Source of the DNA: an uncultured Lacinutrix sp.
Lineage (GTDB): Bacteria; Bacteroidota; Bacteroidia; Flavobacteriales; Flavobacteriaceae
Assembly: GCA_937129145.1 (NCBI GenBank)
Contig: CAKZMU010000078.1
Coordinates: forward strand, 186,001 to 250,000
Length of the DNA stretch: 64,000 nt
Reading direction: 5' to 3'
In this document: piece after piece, positions 36,694 to 44,274 of the stretch
Layout of the letters: every line of letters starts with the position of its first letter
How positions within the stretch are numbered: position 1 is the first letter of the stretch
Notes under the pieces: generated by a model
Databases searched by the model: none
Told to the model about the DNA's origin: nothing
Seen by the model: the letters and a program-made list of their open reading frames with translations, nothing else
Position numbers and translations under genes: made by a program

Positions 36694-39609
36694 TTGCAAA
36701 TAGATAATCAAAAGTATAACACGTTAAAAGAAAATTTTTCTGGAGAGCTACATTTTGATGCGTTGCATCGTACTATTTATGCGACTGATGCTTCGGCTTA
36801 CAGAATGCTTCCTGAAGCTGTAGCGCTACCAAAAACTATTAATGATATTAAATCACTAATAAACTTCGCTAAGGAAAACAAAACCACACTAATCCCAAGA
36901 GCAGCAGGAACTTCTTTGGCAGGACAATGTGTTGGGAAGGGTGTTGTTGTAGATGTTTCAAAATACTTTAATAAAATTCTTGATTTTAATAAAGAGGATA
37001 AAACCATAAAGGTTCAATCTGGTGTGATAAGGGACGAACTGAATGACTTTTTAAAACCTCACGGATTGTTTTTTGGACCCAATACTTCCACAAGCAATCG
37101 TTGTATGATTGGAGGTATGGTAGGAAATAATTCGTCGGGAACAACCTCAATACAATATGGTGTAACGAGAGATAAAGTATTGTCACTTAACACCATTTTA
37201 AGTGATGGGTCACAAGTTGAATTTAGCTCGCTTTCAAAAGAAGGATTTCAAGAAAAGTTGAAGCAAAAAAATTTGGAGGGCAACATTTATAAAATGCTTT
37301 TTGATGAGTTTTCAAATAAAGACACTCAAAAAGAAATACTCAAAGAATTCCCAAAGGCTAGTATTCACCGAAGAAATACAGGATATGCTTTAGATGCTTT
37401 AATCGATTCAGAAATTTTTAGCAATTCAGATAAGCCAATAAATATTGCAAAACTATTATGCGGAAGCGAAGGCACACTTGCGTTTACTACCGAAATCACA
37501 CTAAAATTAGACGAACTCCCTCCAAAAAATAGTGTGTTGATTGCAGCACATTTTACTAGTATTAACGACAGTCTAAAAGCAGTAGTTCATGCCATGAAGC
37601 ACGATTTGTATTTATGCGAACTCATGGATAAAACCATTTTGGATTGCACTAAAACCAATCGTGAACAACTAAAAAATAGATTTTTTGTTGAAGGAGACCC
37701 TGAAGCTATTTTAATGTTAGAGGTGAGAGCAAATAACACTGAAAATGCAACATCGCTAGCCACAAAAGTTATTGAGGTATTAAAAAAACATGATTTGGGT
37801 TATGCATATCCAATGTTATTTGATGACGCTATTAACAAAGCAATCGACTTACGAAAAGCAGGATTAGGATTGTTGGGAAACATTATTGGAGATAAAAAAG
37901 CAGTGCCATGCATTGAAGATACAGCTGTTGAAGTTGCAGACCTTCCTGAGTATATTGATGAATTTACTAAAATGATGGATAAATTTGGTCAAAAAGCAGT
38001 GTATTATGCACATGCAGGTGCTGGCGAGTTACATTTACGACCAATATTGAATCTTAAAAAAGAAGCTGATGTTAAACTGTTTCGAGAAATTACATACGAA
38101 ACAGCGCATCTAGTAAAAAAGTACGGAGGCTCTTTTAGTGGTGAACATGGCGATGGTATTGTGAGAGCTGAGTTTATTCCTATAATGATTGGCGAGAAGA
38201 ATTATGAATTGGTAAAAAAAGTAAAATCCACTTTTGACGCAGATACTATTTTTAATGAAGGCAAGATTGTAAATCCGTTTCCAATGGATGAAAATTTCAG
38301 ATACGAAACAGAAAGAGTTGAACCAGACATAGAAACCACGATTGATTTTTCAGACAGCCAAGGCATACTTCGTGCTGCCGAAAAATGTAATGGTTCAGGT
38401 GATTGTAGAAAGCTATCTTTTGCAGGAGGCACTATGTGCCCAAGTTACAGAGCGACTAAAAACGAAAAAGACACTACAAGAGCTCGTGCCAATGCGTTAA
38501 GGGAAGTATTGACCACTTCAGAGAAAGCAAACAAATTTGATAGCGAGGAACTTAAGCAGGTATTCGATTTGTGTTTAAGCTGTAAAGCTTGTGCAAGTGA
38601 GTGTCCAAGTAATGCGGATGTTGCCATGTTGAAGGCCGAATTTCAGCATCAATACCACAAAACCCATGGCGTTCCGTTTAGGACTAAATTGTTTGCTTCA
38701 AATAATAAATGGAATAAATTAGGGAGTAAGTTCCCTGCAATTACAAATGCATTATTAAATACTTCAGGAGTTAAAAAAGTAATGGGAGTGGCAGTAGAAC
38801 GAAGTGTTCCGAAGCTATATAAAACAACTTTTTTTAAATGGTATAAAAAGCATAAAAAGCAGTTTGAAAATCAGCCATATAACAACGGAGAGCTCTATTT
38901 GTTTGTAGATGAGTTTACTAATTATTATGATGTTGAGATTGGGATAGACACAATTACATTGTTGTCAAGACTAAGTTACAAAGTTCATATTATAAACCAC
39001 GAAGAAAGCGGAAGGAGCTATATTTCAAAAGGCATGTTGGACAAGGCAAAAGCAATAGCAAACAATAATATTTCAACCTTCAAGGATTTGATAAGCGAGA
39101 ACATGCCACTGGTTGGTATTGAGGCTTCAGCCATACTAACATTTAGGGATGAATATTTACGTTTGGCCAATGACAAACAATCTGCACAAATCATTGCAAA
39201 AAATGCATTCACCATAGAGGAGTTTTTAGATGCTCAAATTAAACAAGGAAAAATAAGTTCAAAAAATTTCAATAAAGATTCTAAAACTGTAAAAATACAT
39301 GGTCATTGCCACCAAAAGGCGTTGAGCAATAGTTCGCATACATTTAATATGTTGTCGTTACCACAAAACTTTACTGTTGCAATTATAAACTCTGGTTGCT
39401 GCGGTATGGCAGGATCGTTTGGTTATGAAAAAGAACATTATGAGTTAAGTATGCAAATTGGAGAGGAATCGTTGTTTAAAAAGTTACGCAAGTTTAATAA
39501 TGACACCATTATTGTGGCTTCAGGTACTAGTTGTAGGCATCAAATACGTGATGGTGTTAATAAAACATCTAAACATCCTGTGTCAATTTTAAAAGAAGCT
39601 TTGGTGTAA
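36694..39609 (+). CDS. FAD-binding/Fe-S D-2-hydroxyacid dehydrogenase (D-lactate/glycolate oxidase type)
   Basis: A 971-aa fusion. Residues 1-~540 are an FAD-PCMH/GlcD-type flavin domain (IPRAAGTSLAGQCVGKGVVVD, GMVGNNSSGTTSIQYG, GEHGDGIVRAEF). A ferredoxin domain follows with clusters beginning at Cys565 (CNGSGDCRK) and Cys627 (CLSCKACASECP). The GlpC-type C-terminal part has HCHQKAL and Cys902-Cys903 in GCCGMAGSFGYE. It should oxidise a D-2-hydroxyacid and pass electrons to the quinone pool. The start is TTG; no in-frame ATG exists upstream. It could process 2-hydroxyacids made from the locus substrate. Confidence 0.85.
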   Translation: MQIDNQKYNTLKENFSGELHFDALHRTIYATDASAYRMLPEAVALPKTINDIKSLINFAKENKTTLIPRAAGTSLAGQCVGKGVVVDVSKYFNKILDFNKEDKTIKVQSGVIRDELNDFLKPHGLFFGPNTSTSNRCMIGGMVGNNSSGTTSIQYGVTRDKVLSLNTILSDGSQVEFSSLSKEGFQEKLKQKNLEGNIYKMLFDEFSNKDTQKEILKEFPKASIHRRNTGYALDALIDSEIFSNSDKPINIAKLLCGSEGTLAFTTEITLKLDELPPKNSVLIAAHFTSINDSLKAVVHAMKHDLYLCELMDKTILDCTKTNREQLKNRFFVEGDPEAILMLEVRANNTENATSLATKVIEVLKKHDLGYAYPMLFDDAINKAIDLRKAGLGLLGNIIGDKKAVPCIEDTAVEVADLPEYIDEFTKMMDKFGQKAVYYAHAGAGELHLRPILNLKKEADVKLFREITYETAHLVKKYGGSFSGEHGDGIVRAEFIPIMIGEKNYELVKKVKSTFDADTIFNEGKIVNPFPMDENFRYETERVEPDIETTIDFSDSQGILRAAEKCNGSGDCRKLSFAGGTMCPSYRATKNEKDTTRARANALREVLTTSEKANKFDSEELKQVFDLCLSCKACASECPSNADVAMLKAEFQHQYHKTHGVPFRTKLFASNNKWNKLGSKFPAITNALLNTSGVKKVMGVAVERSVPKLYKTTFFKWYKKHKKQFENQPYNNGELYLFVDEFTNYYDVEIGIDTITLLSRLSYKVHIINHEESGRSYISKGMLDKAKAIANNNISTFKDLISENMPLVGIEASAILTFRDEYLRLANDKQSAQIIAKNAFTIEEFLDAQIKQGKISSKNFNKDSKTVKIHGHCHQKALSNSSHTFNMLSLPQNFTVAIINSGCCGMAGSFGYEKEHYELSMQIGEESLFKKLRKFNNDTIIVASGTSCRHQIRDGVNKTSKHPVSILKEALV

Positions 39610-39974
39610 TATATGCAATTTCAGACTATTTTAGTAACGTTACATTTGCTAGATAAAGCTCATTAATTTGTAGGAAAAATACTTATAAAATGCATTTCAT
39701 CGTTATTTAATTACATTTTGTCGTATTTTTTTATACTTCCTTAGGTCTAAATCTATATTTACACTTCTTAACAAAGCCCCAAACATATTCCCTCATACTT
39801 TTTAAGAAATTTAATTAATCCTTATTGCAATAATTTAATTGCATACCCTCAAAAATTATTTATTAAACACCATAATTGTGTTTAGTTATTGTTAGTCCAT
39901 TGTGCTCCCTCACAAACTACAACTATTAGTACATTAAAAATGTAAATTAATAGATTAACTTAAAATAGATAATT
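39610..39974. other. 365-base AT-rich gap upstream of a small secreted protein gene
   Basis: No plausible gene was found. A TAnnTTTG-type box, TACATTTG, is at 39641-39648, without a clear -33 partner. If used, the transcript would have a leader over 300 bases long. The segment also holds TAACGTTA at 39635 and several A/T tracts. I see no terminator after the dehydrogenase gene. Confidence 0.4.
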
Positions 39975-40172
39975 ATGAAGTCCCTAAAAATCACCCTAAT
40001 GGTTGTTGCAGTATTTTGTTTAACAATTTCCGGAACAAGTAAAGACACAAAAACTGAATTAGATTTTTCTGAATCTCAAGCACAAGTATATAAAGAGTTG
40101 AAGAAAGACACAAAATTCATTGCAAGTGTTGGTAAAAAAGAGAAAAAGCCTGGAATGGGCGGTGCACTTTAA
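39975..40172 (+). CDS. small secreted protein of unknown function
   Basis: A 65-aa product: a signal peptide (LKITLMVVAVFCLTISG) followed by a charged mature peptide of about 44 residues (KDTKTELDFSESQAQVYKELKK..., ending KKEKKPGMGGAL). I do not recognise it. A strong terminator 27 bases after the stop and a long upstream gap show it is a transcription unit of its own. It lies just before the two-component system. Its size and Lys/Gly-rich end leave open a role as signal or matrix peptide. Confidence 0.65.
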   Translation: MKSLKITLMVVAVFCLTISGTSKDTKTELDFSESQAQVYKELKKDTKFIASVGKKEKKPGMGGAL

Positions 40173-40199
40173 AAAGTAATTTAACTCTAAAAATATTAC

Positions 40200-40230
40200 A
40201 ACTTCACATGGTAACATGTGAAGTTTTTTT
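40200..40230 (+). terminator. terminator of the small secreted protein gene
   Basis: AACTTCACATG (40200-40210) and CATGTGAAGTT (40215-40225) form a perfect 11-bp stem with loop GTAA, followed by TTTTT. Confidence 0.9.
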
Positions 40231-40281
40231 ATTTAAATAAATTAAGAATTCTTATTATAAACATTTTATCATAATTTATTC

Positions 40282-40289
40282 TAAATTTG
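40282..40289 (+). promoter_or_regulatory. -7 box before the histidine kinase gene
   Basis: TAAATTTG matches TAnnTTTG. It lies 22 bases before the TTG start, giving a short leader and supporting that start codon. No matching -33 element is evident. Confidence 0.55.
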
Positions 40290-40311
40290 ATAGTCAACTA
40301 AAACTATTAAA

Positions 40312-42333
40312 TTGATTCGAACTCCTCTTTTGTTACTAACATTTTTTTGTTCAATTTCAACAATCGCTCAAAGTGATAGTTTTAAACAAAAATTAGATAG
40401 TATTCAATCATTAAGAGAATTGTCTAGAGATTCTAATTTAGACATTGAACTTAGATTGATTCATGCTCAAAATGCTCTTGCTCTATCTGAAGAAATAAAG
40501 ATTGATACTACCAAATTAAAGAGTGGTATTTATCTTTCATACAGGTATTTAGATATGGATAATATAGATTCGTATAAAAAGATAAACCTCAAAAACTTAA
40601 AATTAGCTACAAAACTAAACGACTCTTCAGCTATTGCTAATGTAAATTACGGTCTTGGGTATTCATATTCTCAAGATGGAAAAACAGACAGTGCATATTA
40701 CTACTACTATAACGCTGAGAAACTTTATAGAACCTTAGGAAATGTTCAAAGTGAAGGGGAAATACTGCTAAATATTGCCAATATACAAGAAACCAATCGG
40801 GATTATATTGGATGTGAAGAAACAGCTATAAGGGCGATTTCATTAATGGAAACCTTACCAGAAAATGAAAGAAATTTAGACACCTTATGGTCGCTTTATA
40901 ACCTATTGGCGATTGTTTCTGAACGACTGGAATTTCGTGAAAAGGCAATTGAAAATTATGAAAAGTGCCTAGAAATTGCTGGTAAAATGGAAAATCCGTT
41001 GTATTACCAATACACTTCCAAAAATAACATGGGTTTTACCTTTCGGGAAAATGGAAGCTTAGACAAAGCACTAAACACATTTGAAGAATTACTTAATGAT
41101 AAACGATTATTTGAACTAGATGTTGAGACCTATATTCTTGTATTAGGTAATGCAGCATATACTAGACACCTTTTGGGTGAAAACATAGTTAGTGTAGAAG
41201 AGCAATTTAAAGAGGGATATAAACTAAGTGATAGTATAGAAGACCCAGTTAGTAAAGTAGTGATTTTAGGCGATATGTCACAATTTTATTACAACATCAA
41301 TAGAAAAGACGAAGCATTAAAATTAAGTAAAGAAAACTATGCCATAGCAAAAAAATCCAACATGAATGATGAGGTGTTAAAATCCTTAAAATTAATGGCA
41401 AAAATTGAAGAAGGTGATGCTGGAAAAGTCTATTTAAATAAGTATATAAACTTAAGTGACAGTCTTGTAAAAGGCGAAAGAGAAAATAGGAACAAATTAG
41501 CAAGAATACGTTTTGATGTTGGTAAAATTGAAGCCGATAACAAACAATTATCAAGGCAACGGTCAATTTTAACAATTGTATCTGTAGCACTCCTAGTTGG
41601 CTTAATATTTATATACATTATCATATCGCAAAGAGCCAAAAACCGTAAGTTAAAATTCATCCAAAAGCAACAAGAAGCCAACGAAGAAATTTACAACTTA
41701 ATGCTCGCACAGCAGGATAAGGTAGAAGAAGGACGAACACATGAGAAAAAACGAATTTCCGAAGAGCTGCACGATGGCATCCTTGGTAAACTATTTGGCA
41801 CCAGATTAAGCTTAGACAGTTTAAACTTGGTACAAACCGATGAAGCTGCTAAATCAAGAAGCCAATATATAGACAATCTCAAAACCATCGAAACCGAAAT
41901 TAGGAAAATATCACACGATTTAAATTCCGATTTTGTAGCAAATTCAAGTTTTATAGACATTATAAAAGCGTTAGTTGAAACACAAACTACTGCATACAAC
42001 CTCAAGCATAAATTTTCTAATGATGATGATATAGATTGGGAAGAAATGCCCAACAAAACTAAAATTCACATATACAGAATGTTACAGGAAACCATGCAAA
42101 ATATTTACAAACATGCCAATGCTAACCTTGTAAAAATTAGTTTCCAATTAAAAAATAACGTAATTTTATGTACAATTCAAGATGATGGTTCTGGCTTTAA
42201 CGTCAATAAAGCTAGAAAAGGAATAGGCTTAAAAAATATTGACTCTAGGGTTAATAACATTGGAGGGAAAGCCGAAGTATATTCTGAAATTGATATTGGA
42301 ACAACATTTAAAATATTTATTCCAGTCAAATAG
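40312..42333 (+). CDS. TPR-containing sensor histidine kinase (HisKA_3/NarX type)
   Basis: A 673-aa membrane kinase: signal peptide (LLLLTFFCSISTIAQ), periplasmic TPR helices over ~60-370 (YSQDGKTDSAYYYYYNAEK, DKALNTFEELLND), one membrane helix near 425-448 (ILTIVSVALLVGLIFIYIII), a coiled linker, phospho-acceptor His487 in ISEELHDGILGKLFGTRL, and a HATPase domain (MLQETMQNIYKHANA, DDGSGFN, GIGLKNIDSRV). The start is TTG, with an in-frame stop 21 bases upstream. The response-regulator gene follows 5 bases after the stop. The signal sensed is unknown. Confidence 0.88.
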   Translation: MIRTPLLLLTFFCSISTIAQSDSFKQKLDSIQSLRELSRDSNLDIELRLIHAQNALALSEEIKIDTTKLKSGIYLSYRYLDMDNIDSYKKINLKNLKLATKLNDSSAIANVNYGLGYSYSQDGKTDSAYYYYYNAEKLYRTLGNVQSEGEILLNIANIQETNRDYIGCEETAIRAISLMETLPENERNLDTLWSLYNLLAIVSERLEFREKAIENYEKCLEIAGKMENPLYYQYTSKNNMGFTFRENGSLDKALNTFEELLNDKRLFELDVETYILVLGNAAYTRHLLGENIVSVEEQFKEGYKLSDSIEDPVSKVVILGDMSQFYYNINRKDEALKLSKENYAIAKKSNMNDEVLKSLKLMAKIEEGDAGKVYLNKYINLSDSLVKGERENRNKLARIRFDVGKIEADNKQLSRQRSILTIVSVALLVGLIFIYIIISQRAKNRKLKFIQKQQEANEEIYNLMLAQQDKVEEGRTHEKKRISEELHDGILGKLFGTRLSLDSLNLVQTDEAAKSRSQYIDNLKTIETEIRKISHDLNSDFVANSSFIDIIKALVETQTTAYNLKHKFSNDDDIDWEEMPNKTKIHIYRMLQETMQNIYKHANANLVKISFQLKNNVILCTIQDDGSGFNVNKARKGIGLKNIDSRVNNIGGKAEVYSEIDIGTTFKIFIPVK

Positions 42334-42338
42334 CTATT

Positions 42339-43016
42339 ATGGAACAACATTTAAAAATACTAATGGTCGATGATCACCCTATGATTATTGAGGGTTACCA
42401 AATGACTTTGGTCGCTACAAAAAAACCACATCAACATTTAGATATTGATATAGCTCACGATTGTGATATGGCTTTTGAACTAATAAAAAAAGCATCAATT
42501 AATCAAGAAACCCTTTACGATGTTTGTTTTTTCGATATTAGTTTACCAGCTTCAAAAGATGGATTAATAACTTCGGGTGAAGACCTTGCTGCTTTAACTA
42601 GAGAGTATTTGCCAGAAGCAAAAGTGGTGATATTAACAATGTTTAATGAGTCATTTAGAATTTTAAATATTATAAGAAGCATAGACCCAGAAGGTTTACT
42701 GATTAAAAGTGATTTAACATCTAGTGAATTGGCCGAAGCCTTTCAGCAAATATTAACAGCACCACCATATTACAGCAGTACAGTTAACTCGTTTTTAAAC
42801 AAAACCATTCAAAGCGAAATATTTTTAGACGAAATCAATCGTAAAATACTTCATTTATTATCTCGAGGTATCAAAACAAGAAGTCTTACAGAACACATAA
42901 GCTTATCTATGAGCGCTATTGAAAAACGTAAAAAACACTTAAAATTAGTGTTCGACGTTGAAGATGGTAAAGACGAAACTTTACTAAATGAAGCACGAAA
43001 AAAAGGGTATTTGTAA
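42339..43016 (+). CDS. NarL/LuxR-type response regulator
   Basis: A 225-aa protein with a receiver domain (acidic pair Asp11-Asp12 in MVDDHPMI, phospho-acceptor Asp66 in VCFFDISLP, Thr in VILTMFNE, Lys in LLIKSDLT) and a C-terminal helix-turn-helix (RKILHLLSRGIKTRSLTEHISLSMSAIEKRKKHLKLVF). It pairs with the kinase encoded just upstream. Two palindromes about 90 bases downstream of its stop are natural candidate targets, as NarL-type dimers bind such sites. Confidence 0.88.
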   Translation: MEQHLKILMVDDHPMIIEGYQMTLVATKKPHQHLDIDIAHDCDMAFELIKKASINQETLYDVCFFDISLPASKDGLITSGEDLAALTREYLPEAKVVILTMFNESFRILNIIRSIDPEGLLIKSDLTSSELAEAFQQILTAPPYYSSTVNSFLNKTIQSEIFLDEINRKILHLLSRGIKTRSLTEHISLSMSAIEKRKKHLKLVFDVEDGKDETLLNEARKKGYL

Positions 43017-43105
43017 TAAACACGTAAGTTTATTCGTATTTAAATGTTAAAATCTACTTTTTTTCCATTTTAAAAACCTCCCGAACAGCTATCTATTGTT
43101 GAATA

Positions 43106-43145
43106 TTACGGTTTTTCCGTAACAAGTTTACGGTTTTTCCGTAAC
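43106..43145. promoter_or_regulatory. tandem palindromic operators upstream of a tiny gene
   Basis: TTACGGTTTTTCCGTAAC occurs twice without a mismatch, at 43106-43123 and 43128-43145. Each is a palindrome (TTACGG/CCGTAA, 5-base centre). Starts are 22 bases apart, two helical turns, so both sites face the same side. The second ends 20 bases before the -7 box TATCTTTG (43166-43173), where an activator would contact RNA polymerase. Confidence 0.8.
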
Positions 43146-43165
43146 TAAAGTTCTATGTTAGTATA

Positions 43166-43280
43166 TATCTTTGGTATGACAACAAAACGAATTAATAATT
43201 ATCCCTCTAATTTATTTGTTGAATTAATAGCAATTGACACGCCTTATGACCAATAATATTGGTCATAAGGTTTTTGTTTT
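43166..43280 (+). ncRNA. short transcription unit: small RNA or leaderless 26-aa peptide
   Basis: The box TATCTTTG (43166-43173) is followed about 70 bases later by a strong terminator. An ORF of 26 codons (ATG 43176 to TAA 43254-43256, MTTKRINNYPSNLFVELIAI...) fills the space, and its stop falls inside the terminator stem. Since transcription should begin near 43180, the ATG would lie at or just before the 5' end, so the unit is either a small RNA of ~100 nt or a leaderless micropeptide. No -33 box is present, consistent with activation from the two palindromes. Confidence 0.55.
43242..43280 (+). terminator. terminator of the small unit
   Basis: A 13-bp perfect stem (43242-43254 with 43258-43270) with loop AAT is followed by TTTTTGTTTT. 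It lies just before the convergent end of the DUF456 gene. Confidence 0.9.
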
Positions 43281-43776
43281 AAAACAAGTCACTTTTGTAT
43301 TTCCAAACCTTCATAAAGAAGAGTCCTAAATAAATTACTGCAAAAATAAATTTTAAAAAGGTAGAAGTTAAAAACCCTAAAAAAGACCCAAACGCAGCTT
43401 TTAGCGCAACGTCTTTATCATTTTTATTAATGAGTTCTCCAATTAAGGCACCAACAAAAGCACCAATTATAATCCCAAATGGTATAGGCGAAAATAAACC
43501 AACCAAAAGCCCAATAGTTGTACCAATCATGCCATATCTACTGCCACCAAATCTTTTAGTGCCCATAGCTGGAATAAAATAATCCAATAACCAAATTAAA
43601 ATTGCTATAGCAAGCCATATACCAAGAAACGTCCAGTTCATTGGTACAGCATCGGTAAGGTGCAAAATTAAAAGCCCAAACCAACTAGTTAAAGGCCCTG
43701 GTAATATGGGTAAAAAACTGCCAACGATGCCTAGTAACATGAACAGAGCAGCTACAAAAACTAAAAATATATCCAT
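43279..43776 (-). CDS. DUF456 membrane protein
   Basis: A 165-aa inner-membrane protein with about five hydrophobic segments and glycine-rich packing (GSFLPILPGPLTSWFGLLILHLTD, GSRYGMIGTTIGLLVGLFSPIPFGIIIGAFVGALIGEL). These are the DUF456 hallmarks. Function is unknown in the family. It is monocistronic between the two regulatory regions. Confidence 0.85.
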   Translation of the reverse strand: MDIFLVFVAALFMLLGIVGSFLPILPGPLTSWFGLLILHLTDAVPMNWTFLGIWLAIAILIWLLDYFIPAMGTKRFGGSRYGMIGTTIGLLVGLFSPIPFGIIIGAFVGALIGELINKNDKDVALKAAFGSFLGFLTSTFLKFIFAVIYLGLFFMKVWKYKSDLF

Positions 43777-43840
43777 TAATTATTTATGTCTATTTATATT
43801 AATAGTATGACGAAAATACACTCTGAATGTTACATTTTTT

Positions 43841-43908
43841 AACTAAAAAATTAGTTCAAACTAAATATTTAGTTATATTTGTTTAATAGCTCAACTAAAA
43901 ACTTAGTT
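43841..43908. promoter_or_regulatory. three BlaI-type operators and promoter
   Basis: Three 16-base palindromes of form AACTAAN4TTAGTT lie at 43841-43856, 43859-43874 and 43893-43908. The -7 box TATATTTG (43874-43881) sits between the second and third, so bound repressor would block it. The last operator ends 4 bases before the blaI-type ATG. Confidence 0.85.
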
Positions 43909-43912
43909 ACAA

Positions 43913-44272
43913 ATGAAGCAATTAACAAAAGCCGAAGAGGATATTATGCAAGTACTTTGGCAACTTAAAAAAGCCAATGTAAAAGCAATTATCGAAGTGC
44001 TACCTGAACCAAAACCAGCTTACAATACAGTATCAACCATTGTGAGGATATTAGAAAGTAAGGGGTTTGTGGATTATGAAAAAAAGGGGAAAGGACATAT
44101 TTACTTTCCATTGATGCAGCAACAAGATTATAGCAACCAATCGCTCAATAAATTGGTAGATAATTACTTCCAAGGGTCGTTTAAAAGTATGGTCTCATTT
44201 TTTGTAAAAAAGAACGATATCAGTTTAAACGAGCTGGAATCGGTGTTAAAAGAAATCAATAAAAAGAAATAA
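43913..44272 (+). CDS. BlaI/MecI-family repressor
   Basis: A 119-aa winged-helix repressor (LTKAEEDIMQVLWQLKKANVKAIIEVL, NTVSTIVRILESKGFVDYEKKGKGHIYFPL). In the family, signal-activated M56 proteases of the BlaR1 type cause cleavage of the repressor. Here the M56 gene follows after 2 bases, and three operators precede the ATG, so the pair controls itself. No beta-lactamase gene is nearby. Confidence 0.92.
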   Translation: MKQLTKAEEDIMQVLWQLKKANVKAIIEVLPEPKPAYNTVSTIVRILESKGFVDYEKKGKGHIYFPLMQQQDYSNQSLNKLVDNYFQGSFKSMVSFFVKKNDISLNELESVLKEINKKK

Positions 44273-44274
44273 TT

